Shown in pieces: positions 11,901 to 26,300 of a DNA stretch of 64,000 bases; the stretch's first letter is position 1; every line of letters begins with the position of its first letter. The position numbers and the translations under genes were made by a program. Source of the stretch: Rotaria sp. Silwood1. Taxonomy: Eukaryota; Rotifera; Eurotatoria; Philodinida; Philodinidae. The notes under the pieces were generated by a model. The model was not told where the DNA came from. It worked only from the letters and a program-made list of their open reading frames with translations, and made no database searches. The DNA lies in the NCBI GenBank assembly GCA_905250075.1, contig CAJNOP010000011.1, positions 1,428,169 to 1,492,168 on the forward strand, written 5' to 3'.

Positions 11901-14900
11901 GAGGCGTATCGAATGGTATATAGTAAAGCCTGTTTTCATAAAACCTTGAAGTAACTAGAGTCAATTTATTGATAGACGACTACATATCTGCATTCAAACA
12001 TGATAAGTTATTGAATATTGTGGTCCTTAGTATTTGTCGAAAGTATTTGTGAAATATTTTTTCACACATACAGTTTTATAGAGTTTTTGACAAGCTACAA
12101 TCTCATATACAAAGCATCTGCGGTCATCTTATGGGTGTGGATAGGTGCGGGTGTAGGTGTGTAGCCATCTATCAGTAAATTGGCTCTAGTTCCTTGAAAG
12201 TCTTATGAAAACAAGTTTTAATATATACCATTCGACACGCCTCAACAAGCTTTACAACATGATATATTTGGTTCTTCATTTCTGAATAGGTCACCTTATC
12301 CGATAGGGTCCTTTAAACATCGGGCTCAGAACTTTTGGACCACCCTAAGTAAAATAACAGTAGATAGGAATCAATAGATCGAAATATAGATTGATTAATC
12401 TACTCCATTACAATGCCAACAACTCCATTGTCTTCCACATTTTAATCCCACAGAAATTGCGCTAATAGTTTTGTTTTTAAAATTCTTTTACTCAAAAAAA
12501 AAGACTGAACAATGATTTTAGCTATTGGGAAAATGCGTGCAAATCCAACAGCACAATTGAAAGGTTTTGCTGATCATTATGAAAAATGTATTCAAAATAC
12601 TACTCAATATGAACGTAGTATGTCTGAAGAAACAGATCAAGATAAACGGTACGAATACTACGCAAATAAAGAAGAAAAAAAAGACATCAATATTTCTTCT
12701 GTCTTTCGTTAAGATTAAAATTATGGGCCGATTTAACAATGATTGCACGTCGACAAGAAATATGGGATGTATGTCGAACAGCAGCACGTTTTTGTTTATT
12801 ATATGATAGTGAACAACGTCGTTCAGTATTAAATATAACTGATCAATCATCAATACCAAGTGTATATCAACGTGATCTTATTCGACTTTTAGCTGAAATA
12901 CATTTTATTGCTGGAGAAGTATAAATTTGAATTTTTTTTCTTTTTGATTTTCTTTTTAATTTTTGATTATTATTATTAGGCTGAAATAGAATTTATACGT
13001 GAACGTCGTATAGAATTATTTGATACACCTATTCGACCACCAATGCCAACAGTACCATCTGCACAACGTATACAATTACAACAAGAATCAGATAATGATT
13101 GGAAATATTATTGGTAATTTTAAATATAATAGAAAATAAAATTATTTATATATTTTTAATTTTAGTCAATGGCTTCAACAATTATCTATTCGTGCATGTA
13201 CACATTTTTCAACTGGAGCTAGTTTAGGTCAATTACTTAATGAATCATGGCTTGTTTGTCGTTCAGGAGAATATCTATGGAATTATACACGTCATTTATT
13301 TTATAGTAATCGTTTACGTCTTATTCTTGATCCATTATCAACAATTGTTAATGGATTGAAAAAAGTTGGTTTTGAACGGTTAGTTATTATTTAGAGTTTT
13401 GTTTTTCGAAAACAAAAAGAAAAAAGATATAACTCATTCTTTTTTTCTTCTAGTGAAATTCTACTTTTAGTAAATTTATGTGTCGCACTTGGTAATGCTT
13501 ATATAACACCATTACCAGTTTCAGCTGATGATACTCGATCAATATCGAATGTAGAAACTACTCCTATACCTCAACAAGCTCCTACAACAACAATAAAAAA
13601 AGGAACAAAAGCTGATCAACAAACTACTGCAACAAATGTTGTACCTGCTGGATCACCATTGACAACTGTTAAAACTGATGATCTTAAAGCTGCACTTGAT
13701 GTAAATTATTTAATTAAAATAAAAATATTTGCATTGATATTTTCTTTTTTAATAAAAGATATGTGAATATGCCATAAATCAAACAAATGAAGAAGTTGCT
13801 AAACCTCTTTCAGTTTCAATTCGAGATCGGCAAACACTTTTACAATTATGGGTTACTATTAAACAACAACTTCAACAATCAATTAAATCATCTCTATCGA
13901 ATATTCTTGGTGATGAAGATGTAAGTTGATAAAACAAAAAAGAAAAAAGAAAACTCATCTTTGAATATATTCTTTGTTTTGTAAATAGGAAAATACATCG
14001 AGTTTAAATACATTATCACGAGCTGTTATTGCTGTTGACGTACTTTCACGTCTTGATAATGGTTGGCATGATAATAAAGATGGAATGAATCTTAAACAGG
14101 TACTAGTAGAGTTTTCGTTTTCATACTGATACTTTTAGAAACAATTAGATCAGCCTTTGATATAATCGTCCTTTTTACTAGATATTTTCACAAGTTTGAT
14201 TTTGTTTCTTGGCATCTATAAGTGAACGGAAATTTTTTTTAGACTAGAAAATCTATATTGTATGAAGCATTTAGTCAAAAGCAGTGATCTGAATGATTTG
14301 AACAGAAACATTTCGATGACAATTTTTCTTGAAAATATCAAAATGTATTAACGATACTTTTATTTTTTTTCTTCTACAATTGAAAAGAAACATTGAATGT
14401 ATTTCGCTGGAAAGAACAAGAACTACAAAAAAAATGTAGTATAAATGCAAGAGAAAGCAACTATAAGATAAAAAGAATAAGAAAGTGAAAATATAATCAG
14501 AAATGAAATTATAGCCAACATGTACATGTCTGCTTTGCATAAAAGAGAAAATTTATTGAAATCAAAAATTCGTTTGCTGAATTTTATTACCTGTTCAATA
14601 AGTCAAAATACATGTTGTTATTACAGTCTAGTTTAAGTATACGCTGGTAAGATTTTGTCAAATTCTAATATAGATTGGATTAAACATTTTTTGGACCTTT
14701 ACCAATAGAAGGTATGGTTGTATTCATTATAGATGTAAACTATGTTCGTAGTTCTTTTTGTTAAAGATAAAATTAATGTAAACATGAATATATTGTTAAT
14801 GAAAGTCAATTTTCAATTGATCCGTTGTCTTTTATTTTTGACAACATAATTTATAATAACTAGAAAAGAAGAAATTTACTTATTTTTCACATAATGTCTT

Positions 14901-17349
14901 AACTAAATTGATCGTATTAATAACCATTAATGGAAAATAGAATTTGAATTTTAAATTTTTTACTCAATAAAAGTAATTGTAATAGTAGATTTCTGATTTC
15001 TTAATTATTTTCAAATTAATTATTATCCTATAACAGAATCGTATGAGGCAGCTCATCGCTTTCATATTCATATTTCCTGGTTACAGACATGATCTCAAAA
15101 TTGAAATAATGATTAAAGAGATTTAGATCGATGGCATATTTTCATCGAAATATGATATTGTTAGTAAATTTTACTCTTCACAAATCGTTGACTTTGCAGA
15201 AAACCTCATATGTTCGATTTTATATATGAGAAGTATCAAACTTGCAATATATATCTGTATTTTCATAGATATGATATTTTCAAAACTGATTTATGCCTGA
15301 AACAATCTAAATTATGATCACTCTAACTGAGACTTGCATTCGTACGATTTCAAGTTGAAATTTGTGAAAGAAAAATATTTTTCTGCAAGGTCATAACTCT
15401 ACAAGTGAAATTCAATATTTCAACTAAAATATACTAGCTATAGACCTAAATCCTATCAGATCAATTTTACTTTTGAAGCTCTCTCTACATTTCCAAAATT
15501 TAAATTCAAAAGCAATGAATTAAATTTAACAGTTCTCTTCTTAGTAGTCTAAATAAATCTACATACCCATACGAATTCTAATATTGTTGGCAAGTGTCGA
15601 TGGTATTATCACATTCTGAGATGTTTGCTTCATAGTATCAAAGAAGCTGAACAAATTATAAATTAGCAAGTAGATTATTCATTATGATTATTCTTCCTAT
15701 GTATTTGTGCTGACAAAAAAACACTAACTAAAACATAAAAAACTGCTATTGAAACACATCTACTTATCAAACAGAAAAAGACTAACTAATGAGAATCTAA
15801 ACGTGATGGCATGTACAATAAGAAAGATAATTTTACAAAAAAGAAAAAAAAACATCTTATCTTATTTAGACAGTTACATTTGTTGATCAATGTACATGGA
15901 ATGATTCACTTGTTGAATTACAATTATGGTGTCGTTTGGGTATAATAGCTAATCGTGCTAATGATATTGAAACAACTGTTTATTGTCGTGATAAAACTCT
16001 TGAATTAATAACACTTTTTCAAACACGAAAAGTAGAAAAGTAATTCTCTTTTTCTTTTTACAAAATAAGCAATACTTTTAATCTGTTCTTCTTTTTTTTT
16101 TTTATAATTTTCTATTTCAAAGATTTCAATTATCATTAGCTAATGAATATGTTAGTCGTGCATGTGGTGCTCATGCTGAATGTTTACTTAAACAACAAAC
16201 TGGACAAAAACAAGAACGAAAAGAAGTACTTGCTATTCTTGTTGAAGCAGCAAGGTAAAAACTAAAAAAAAAAAAGAAAATTCTATACTTCTTTTTATGA
16301 CTTTAACATCTTCTTTTTTTTTTTTGTTTTTAAGTTATTCATCAAAAGCTGATCTATATGAATTAACAATGCATCTAGCACGTCATTTTTGGAATACATG
16401 TCGAGTATCAATAAAACGTAAATTAGAACGATCACTTTTATTTGATCCATTAAATGAACTTATTCATCATATCAATACAGTTGCACCAAAATCAATTGTT
16501 GCTAGTCTTCATGATAAAGAAATAGTATAAATGAAAAACGAAATTTTCTTAATCATAATATTTTTTTTGTTTTTAATGTTATTTAGAAAGAAGAAAAATC
16601 CATTTCAACAGATAATTTTAAACCAAAAAAACAACCATTAATTAATAAAAAAGATAAAAAATCTCAATCAATTGATGATGAACAATTATCAATAACAACA
16701 TCAATATCAAATCCACAAGAAGATGCACAAATACGTTCAGCACTTTATGGTGTTCTTGTACAAATTTATATGGATAAACATTCATGGCATTCAGCATTAG
16801 ATGCTATTGATAATGCATTACAAGTTTTACCACGTACACAACATCGTTTACTTTTATATAAATATCGTGTTTTAATTAAATCAAAATTAGGTTTATCAAT
16901 TAGTACAGATATGCAAAAATTTCGTGAACAAGGTGAATTATCATTAGCTAAAATGTGGAGACAAGTTGCAATTATGGCAAAAAAACGTGAACATGTTATT
17001 AATGCATATCAACATGCTATTGCTACATTACAAGTAATAATAATATATAAATCTTTTATTTTTTTCTTGCTTTTTATTATTGATAATTAAAACAAAAAAA
17101 ACAAAAAAAAATTTTTCTTTTTGTTTTTTTCTTAATAGAATTTAGATAATTATTGGATTAAAATTGATTATATATTAGAATTAGCAAGTTGGTTATATAG
17201 TAATGAATATCTTATTGATAATGTTATTGATTTAATTGAATGGTCTATTGATTTATTATTAACTTCACCTGAAGCTTATAAACAAGCAGAATTAAATGCT
17301 CGCGATCAACAAGATACTGATAGTAAATTACCAAGAAGAAAAAATTAAA

Positions 17350-17387
<38 letters not shown>

Positions 17388-20300
17388 TCTTATTTATAAT
17401 TATTTTAGTTCCTAATAATCGTTCATCAATACTTAAAAGTGATCAAGAATATAATAAAACAACAACACCAAAAGCAGATATTGGTAGTGATCCAGATCAA
17501 GCTCATTTAGGACCAACAAAACCTAAACGTAATTAAATTTCAAAATAATATTTTCATAAATGCGAAAAAAAAAATAAAAAAAGAATATTCATATTGATTT
17601 GTGTTTTAGTTCCTAATCGTTTACAACCAGATTTATCAATTGGTGAAGTAGTTCAAGTTCGTCGTCTTGAATATTTATGTCGATGTCATATATTACTTGC
17701 TTATATGACTCGTCGAAATCAACCTGAATATGAACAATTATTACAAAAAGCTTATTGGTTTCTTACACGATTATGGCAGGTAGAAAAAAAAAATCTGTTT
17801 TGTTTATCAAAAAAAAGAAAAAAAAAACAAATTTATTTATTTAGCGTGGTCTATCGGATAGTATTGAAATTAGTAAAGATGTTGAAGCTGAAGCAGCTGC
17901 GGCTGCTGCTGAAGCACAGGCAGCAGCAGCTGATGCAGGAAAAAAACAACAACAAAAAGGAGCAACAGGTGCAGATGCGAAAAAAAAACCACCAGCCGTA
18001 CAAGCTGGAAAAAGTACAGATAAACAACCGACGGTTAGTATTTTTTTTTTCTTTATAAATTATTATCAATGTTATCTATTAGTTCTTCAAATAAGAATCA
18101 ATAGGCAAAGCATTTGAATTATCTTTTATTAGACTGTCAATATCGTATTCAAAGTTGTGTTATCATTATACTTTGAATTAAATTTCATATCGATAACATT
18201 TTTTTTTTTTCATTTAAAAAAACAATAAACAAAAAGTCACACGAACTAGAGAAGCAACGATGTCTGTGCATCGCTTCTAGGTAGAGCACTACATTGGTCT
18301 AAACATATAAATATAGAATAACTATGAAGACGGAAGCTGCATGATACCGTTACAGTGATCTTATATTCATATTGATTTCTTCGGTCGGAGAAGATCAATT
18401 TTAAGAACGTAACTGAATTTTATAAAACATGACTAAGGCATAAGAACTAAGCCTTTCTCAAACGAGAAAATCGAATTCGGTGAATTATTGTATAGATTCG
18501 ATTTTCTGCACCTCAAATGCTTTTAGTCTATTTTTATATAATTCAGTTTATCTTCTTGACGTGACCTCCACCCACCTAAAAAAAATCAAAATCAATTCAA
18601 AACTATCATATTTTTATCATGTGTTCAATGTTAGTCGATATGTACATATTTAGATGATTGCCACTGGTGGTACGTTGAGATAGCGAACAGTGCACTATTA
18701 TCATTGTATCCCATGATGCAGTTTATCAATATTTTCTATCAAGATATTCATTGATAATTCAGATCTGATCTTATATCTTACTTATTCATTATTTTCGAAA
18801 AATAAGTTTTGTTTCTATAATTTGATAAAATCTTAAATACTTACAATAGATAGTTATTTTCATATAAACTTCTATTGATTGTCTCATGTCGTTTTATAAT
18901 ATAATTGATCATTATTTTTTTCTATAATTTATAACAAAAAAAAAAGAAAAAAAGCTAACCTTCTATATTAAAGTTATTCTTAATCAAATAATGTTTTCTC
19001 GTATACATAAAAAATATTTATTTTGACTTTTTTTTGTTTGTTTTTGTGTTTAAAGAATGTCAAAACTGGTACATGGGATACATCAACACCTAAAAATTTA
19101 TCTGAATGGGCAATATTCGTACCTAATAATGATATATTACAAACATATACATTATCACAAGCAAAACAACGAGGTTTTAATAAAAGTACCATATCAAAAC
19201 CGGTTCGAAAATATTCTTTTGGTTTTTCGCCAACATAATACATATATATATATTTGTTTTTTTTAAGCTTTTAACATTTTATTATTTGGATATGTTTGTT
19301 CGTCTTTTACGTGAATATGGTTATAATCATATGAGTTTACCTGTACTTAGTTTTATGCGACTTCTTGGTCAAATAATTTTACCAAGTTCATCTATTCGTA
19401 CTTATGTCTTACTTCGGTATTATAATTTATTTTTCATGTTGTTTTTTTTTTGTCTTTGAATAATTATTTTAAATTAGTATTCAACAAGTATGTCAAGAAT
19501 TAAATCTTCTTGAATCAATGCAAATAATATGTCAATTAGCACGTCCATTTGCTATTCGAGATGATGATTTAGCTACGTAAGATTTTAATAAATAATGAAA
19601 AAATTTTATTTTTTCTAATTAAAATGAATAAAAAAAACAAAAAACAATCTATTCAATAGATCACGAGCTGAAATGATTATTTATATAAAATTACTTGCAC
19701 AACAACGTGAAGAAGAAACATTATTTGAATCAGCATTAGGTAGTAGTGGATTAAAAAGTGAAGCACGATCATACGGTACATCAGCTTATTCATCGCCAGC
19801 ATCACGAGCTCAAGTATAATTTTTTGTAGTTTTATAAATAAATTCTTGTATTATTTATTAATATGAATATAGGCAAGTGATCCAAAATCTTTAATAGCTG
19901 ATTTACCAGGAGATCGACAAATATTAAATAAATTAATAATAAGAAATATATGGTTACAAACAGCTCGTTTATTATTTGAATTAGATTTTATACAAGAATC
20001 AAAAGAAATGTTACAAGAAATTCTTAATCAAGCTAAAGTATTAAAAAACAAAAACATGTCATTTATGTTTATTTTAAATAAAACAAATTTATTTTTTCAA
20101 AGACTTATGATGATCAAATATGTGAAAAACGTGCTTATATACTTTTGGGTGAAATTGCTTTGTATGACCATCGTTTTGATCAAGCTATTGATTTAGCTAT
20201 GCAAGGACAAGTAATTACAAATAGAAATAATAAAAGAGATTGTTTTTTTTTGAAATTTTATTTAGCAAATACCAATTGATGAACATGATTGGTATCGATC

Positions 20301-23300
20301 AGTTATTACTGTTATTGAAGCTTTAAGACAAGATACAAATCAAGATGCATATAAACAGAAAAAGGTTAGATTATAATAGATTTTCATTTTAAAAGAAAAT
20401 ATCTATGAGTTTTTTGTTTGTTGTTTAATCTTATTATATATATAGATTCGATCTTTACTTGAAACATCTATTAAACGACTTGAATCAATTGCACAATTAC
20501 ATATTAATAAACTCATATCAATTGCTTATGCTGCTTCACTTCTTAGTACCAAGTAATATTATTGAATGTAGTCTTTTTTTTTATTATAGAAAATGTTGAT
20601 TTAACATTTGAAATATCAATACGTGTGAGATTCGAAAGTCGAAAAGAAAATTCTCACTGAAGATTAAACTAACAATTTTAACTATTGACTAGACTATAAA
20701 AAATGATTACATTTGAGAAAGATAGTTCCTGTTTGGTACTGTTGAAATTCGGACCATTCTTTTTTTTTTTTGACTTGATTGATATTCATTGATTGACCTG
20801 ACAAATCCATACAATATGGGTGTGTTAAAACCTCAGTGTATATTGATCTTGTGTAGTCAGTAAACTCAATGTCAGAATTATAGTATAATATTTCTAAAAA
20901 ACTTTGGTACACTCATTCATTTATTTCTATTGAACTAAATGATTGAGATAAATTAGTACAAGTTTAGAAATAAAATAAAATTTTCTATTAATTATTTAAA
21001 TGTAGATTTAAATTTTTTAACTTTTGTTTAGTTTATGAATATACCATTAGTCTACATTCAGATTCATTCGAATATAAGAAACATATTTATTTTTTTGAAT
21101 TTAAAAAATAGAAAAAAACAAAATGTTGTTCGAATAGATGAAAAAAATAATTGAAATATTATATGAGAAATACTTAGAGTATCATTCTTTACAATTCATA
21201 TCTCTAAGAGTTTCGACTTCATTGATACATGCTAATGTGACAGAAAATGATAAAAATAAGAAGCGAAAAGTTGATTATCGAAGTTCTCTTTAGTAGAACT
21301 ACTATCATTCTCATAGAATCATATAGACTCAGGAACAAACATTTTAATTTAACATAATACCTCTATTCAAATTTAGAAAAAATTTTGAAACATTGTTTTT
21401 TTTTTTTGTTTTAAAGACGAATCGAAGTTGATCTAAATGAAATCTTAAGTGAACCAACAGTTAATACCATTGATAATAAACAAGTATTCTATCGTTTATA
21501 TGAAATTCTTCAACAATATGATATATCTTTTAATAATATGCTTAATCTTGATCGATTTAATGATGCTTGTGAAATAATGCTTACACGATCAATACCAATT
21601 TGGAAACGTTTTGCACGTGATACAAAAAATCAAAATGAACAAAAAAAATATTTATGTCAAGTACTTAATATACTTGAACAATTAACAGAAATACTTGCTG
21701 AACGTTGGCATTTAATACGAATAATAACATCACAAAATGATGTAAGAATTAATATTTTTTTTATTTAAAAGATAAAATTAAATAAAATAATCATTTATTA
21801 TTCATAGTTATCATCAATTCAATTACCTATTCAACGTCAATTTATTCGTGTACAACTTGAAATTATTAACATATTACTTGATCTATTAAAAATTTCAGCA
21901 TATGAAATGTTTAATGAACGTTTAAGACGAAAAAAAACTCATGCTACATATTTAGTAAGAAATAAATGTATAAATATATATTGATTTATTATATATACTT
22001 AACTAATAGGCTGTACAAGATTTTGTTGGTAAAAATGAACCAACAGAAGAACATAATGATGAAAATACAAATAATATCAAATGGGATGATATGATAAAGT
22101 AATTTAAAATAATTTTCACTATTATTTTATTTTGTTTTTTATTTCAATGAAGAAAATCTTACAATTGAAAAATTGTTTTTGAAACGAAACTATGTAGATC
22201 CAAATGAGTCGTAAATACTCTTAAAAGAGTTCGTATCCATAGCTTATTGCTACCATGAAGTTACCCTTTTACTATATTGTTTTAAATGAATGCTGATGTT
22301 CATTTCAAGAAAACTGATTTTCTAATTTCGTTTTTAAATATTACACAAGGATAGATCTTTATTAGAGTAGATTTTTTTGTTTTGCAAAAATAGTTCCTAC
22401 CCAGTGAAAAATATTTGCTTCCAAGAACGAGAAAGAACGCGTTCCGTAAAATTAAAAGCCTTGTTTTTTAAGAAAAGAAGTCGTTCCAACAAAAGTGGAA
22501 AGCGTTCCAAAATGGAGCCATTAAGAACATATTCCATGTTTTTTGAAATGTGTTCTTAACTGTTCCAGCTTTTTTGGAACGTTTTCTTTTCTCAAAAAAA
22601 AAAGCTAACTTTTTTTGGAACGCATTCTTGGTCGTTATTGCCTGAATTTAGATTCACTATAGGAGTTCTTGAAGAAAAGTTCAGACATAATTTTTTGAAA
22701 GATCGATTCTGGTGCAACTTGACGAGCTCTAATTTTTCGTAGCTCAAACTGTTATTAAAAAAAAAACACTTTTTTTTCAATCAGGACTGCCAGTTGTAAA
22801 ATATGACTAATTGAAGGTTTCAGCATTTTTGGCACTAGTTTCAGGGTGTCATACATCAGAGCTGTCATTTTTGAATCAAAAGTGACGTTAAATTCAGATA
22901 AAAGCATTCATCAGTCAAAAGAATCTATTCTCAGGTGTTTTTCAAGAGAATGTTAAAAAATGCGATCTAATTTCGATGGAATCCTATCTTAAGTATTTCG
23001 AAATAGAATGGACAGAGACACGTTCTATTGGCTCATGGAACGATTCCGAACGCTTTCTATCCAGATAGAGAACGATTTTTGATCTGAGAAGAAAACATTC
23101 TAAACTAGTATGGAACAATAAAGAATGAGTTCCTCTAGACTCCAAACTTTTCTTTTTGTTTGTAAAAACGTTCGCTAAGCTGTAGAACACATTCTTCATG
23201 TAAAAGACAAATCTCTACATTTTTATGAATGCGTTCTCTTTCGTTATTTTTAGAAATATTTTTCACTAGGTATTCTAAGATATAGCTATGATAAAAAACA

Positions 23301-26300
23301 TTTATTTTGTATCACTTACATAGTTTTGACTTAAAAGTAGTTTATCAGTTGAGAATACTTTTCTCATTAATTCAGAACGATTACTCTAATCGACTATTAT
23401 TTAGAGTTTTACCAGATAAATTAATAACTTCAATAATGGCTGTTCTTGAAATAATTGATACAACTGATAAAACAACAAAAGCAAAGGTTTGATTTAATGA
23501 TTAAAATCAAATATAATTTTTCTTCTTCTTTCTTTTTTTTTAAATATAGGTCTTATTTTATTTAGCTCAAGTTTATTCAATACTTGGTCAAAATTTTGGT
23601 ACAGATTATCCACTTGAATGGAATATGAGAATTAAAGTTTGCTTTTTTATTTTGAATAATAAGAAATTAAAAACAGAAAAAAAAAGAACATACAATTTTT
23701 TTTTTCTAGGATATATTCAGTAAATTAAATGAAATACCAATAGACAAAGCAGCACTTAAACGAATGGGATCACAAACTAGTTCGAATTTAAATCAAACAA
23801 CAACATCTTTTGATCATGAATCAATAACAGATGATTTATTAACTGAATTTATTCGAGAAAAGGTTCATAATAATTTTAATTATTGTTTATTTATTTATTT
23901 ATTTGCTTTTAGATGGAATTAAATCAATCAATGTCATATCTTAGTCAATCAATGGAATTAGCATTACAATCATTGAATATAGCTTTATCTATTCAAGATA
24001 AAATACTTATTCGTGATTGTAGTTTATTACTTTGTGAAACAATTGGTCAATTTGATCCAATATCAAGTATTACATATTTAATATTGAGTCAAGTATAAAT
24101 GAAATTTTTTATTTAATATCTATTTCTATTTTTTCTAATCTTCTATATAGAATGCAAGTGCTTCAATTTATACAGAAAATATTTTGAAACGTGCATGTCA
24201 TATTACAAGTGATTCAGAACTTGCTTCATTATTTATATTAATTAATCGAATAAAACAAGATGAAACTATTACAAATGCAAATAATGGTATTATATATCGA
24301 ACAATGATGGATCGATTAAAAACCTATTGGGTAATATAATAATAATAATACTTCATGTTGCATATAATTCTTTAAAAAGAAAAATTATAACTATTGATAG
24401 TTATCATTTTTAGTACAATTCTAGGTTTTTAGTCTTGTTATTTATAACTTGATATTGATGTTTAGAAGTAATTAGAAGTATTCGAATATTAATATAGAAG
24501 TCTAAATAGTTATTTCAATCATTGAATTGTTAGTCTAAGAATTATTCGACATTGTAGTCCTATCATACTTTTCAAACAAATTTTTTATATTTTAAAATTA
24601 AGTTTAAATTCTTCATTGCTAATCTGAAATATGATTTGTATCATATATGAAACTTCTGACATTTCAATAAAATCATAATTAGAATTATTCACTATATAAG
24701 ACATAGAAATTTGGTCGAGTATTCTGTAACTTTAAGTCGTTTGCAAAGTATTTATTTAGAAGATTTACTGATTTTTTTTTCCGTTGTGGAAAATATTTGA
24801 AATTTATGTTATTGGCATAAGCATATAATCATTGAAATAGAAAAATAAATATTTTTATATGTTGTGAAAGTCTCATCATGTAAATCTCCACAAAAATGAA
24901 CTTAATAATATGTTTACTTTTAATTCAGAGATGAGCCCAAGGCACGTGTTTTTTGTCTTGTCTTACACAACACGACAGTCATTATTTAGTTCCTATCAAG
25001 TATTTTATTCTGTCTAACTGAAAAAGTTAGCGTGAAAATTTTAACCAACAATTGATTGAGTGCTTTGACTTAATATAAAACAGATGAGAGTTCATGCATC
25101 CTGTCTTGTGTTTAGTTTTATTTGAATATACTGGGCTCAATATATCCAAAAGACTACCCTATTACCAGTATGTATCAAGAACTTTGGGTTTTTTAGCAAG
25201 TAATTTCAACATATAGAAACTATACAAGTAGCTAAACGAGTGTTTGCCTAGTAGAGTGCACTGGATATGAAATTTTTTCATCCGAATCCGGAACCAACAG
25301 AACAGACTCTATTGATTAGTACGGATATACTGAGATAACTCTCAGCAGGGTACTTTAAACTTAATAAATTAATTAAAATGAACATTCATATGTTTTAATT
25401 GATTTTTTCTTGAGAAAAAGATCTCTTAATAATTTTAGCCATGGAAATACATGACAATTCGACCACAATATTATGATTTAATAAAAGATATGCCAGCATC
25501 ATTCAATTTTCTTATTTTACATTATTCATCAAATAGGTTTGTTAATATTTTGTTAATTCTAATAAACTTAAATGATTTAATTTTTTTTTGTTTTTAAATT
25601 TAGTGATATACTCTATGCAGCTTTATTCAATAGTAAAATGTCAAGTGGAAAAGGAACAATATCAACAGCAGCTACTAAACAAACGAATCCAAAATCGATC
25701 GGTTTGATACTTTTTTTCAAAATCTTCTAGAAAAATTTTCAAAAGAAGAAAAAAAAAACCAAACAAAATGAATTTTTTAAATATTTTAGGTTCAACTGGT
25801 GGATATATAAGTCCTCAAATAATGAAAATAAATGTTGATAAAAATAAATTAAATAATCTAATCAATAAATTTAATCAATGGAAACAAGAATATTCTCAAA
25901 TTTTACAACGATATGATATTAAACTTCAATATAGTCGAAATAAACAAGTTATGCTTAATTCTGAACAAGTTAGTTCAAATATTAACTTTAATGAAGAATA
26001 TTTTTTTTTTAAAGCAAATATATCTAATAGATTAAGTCAAAACTTTTTAAACCAAATTTTCCTTCATGTCTTTTTGTTTTTTGATTGATTAAAATTAGAA
26101 TTTATAAGAAAAACTGATTTAAATGTATAATAAAACACCCAAGATTGAAATAGAATATATTTCAAATACATCAATAGAAAGATTCAAAATATGATACAGT
26201 CAAGAGAAATACGGTTAAACGAAATAGACGACTCTCAGATCAGTTAGGGGAACTGTCTTCGTTCAAGTTGTGTTTCCTCAGATACATAGCCTCTAAGTTG

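Noticed and set aside
24931-25142. Inverted TGAGCCCA ends in a CFAP46 intron as a MITE
   Set aside because: Inner similarity is weak and no target duplication was found; kept only as a note on the intron.
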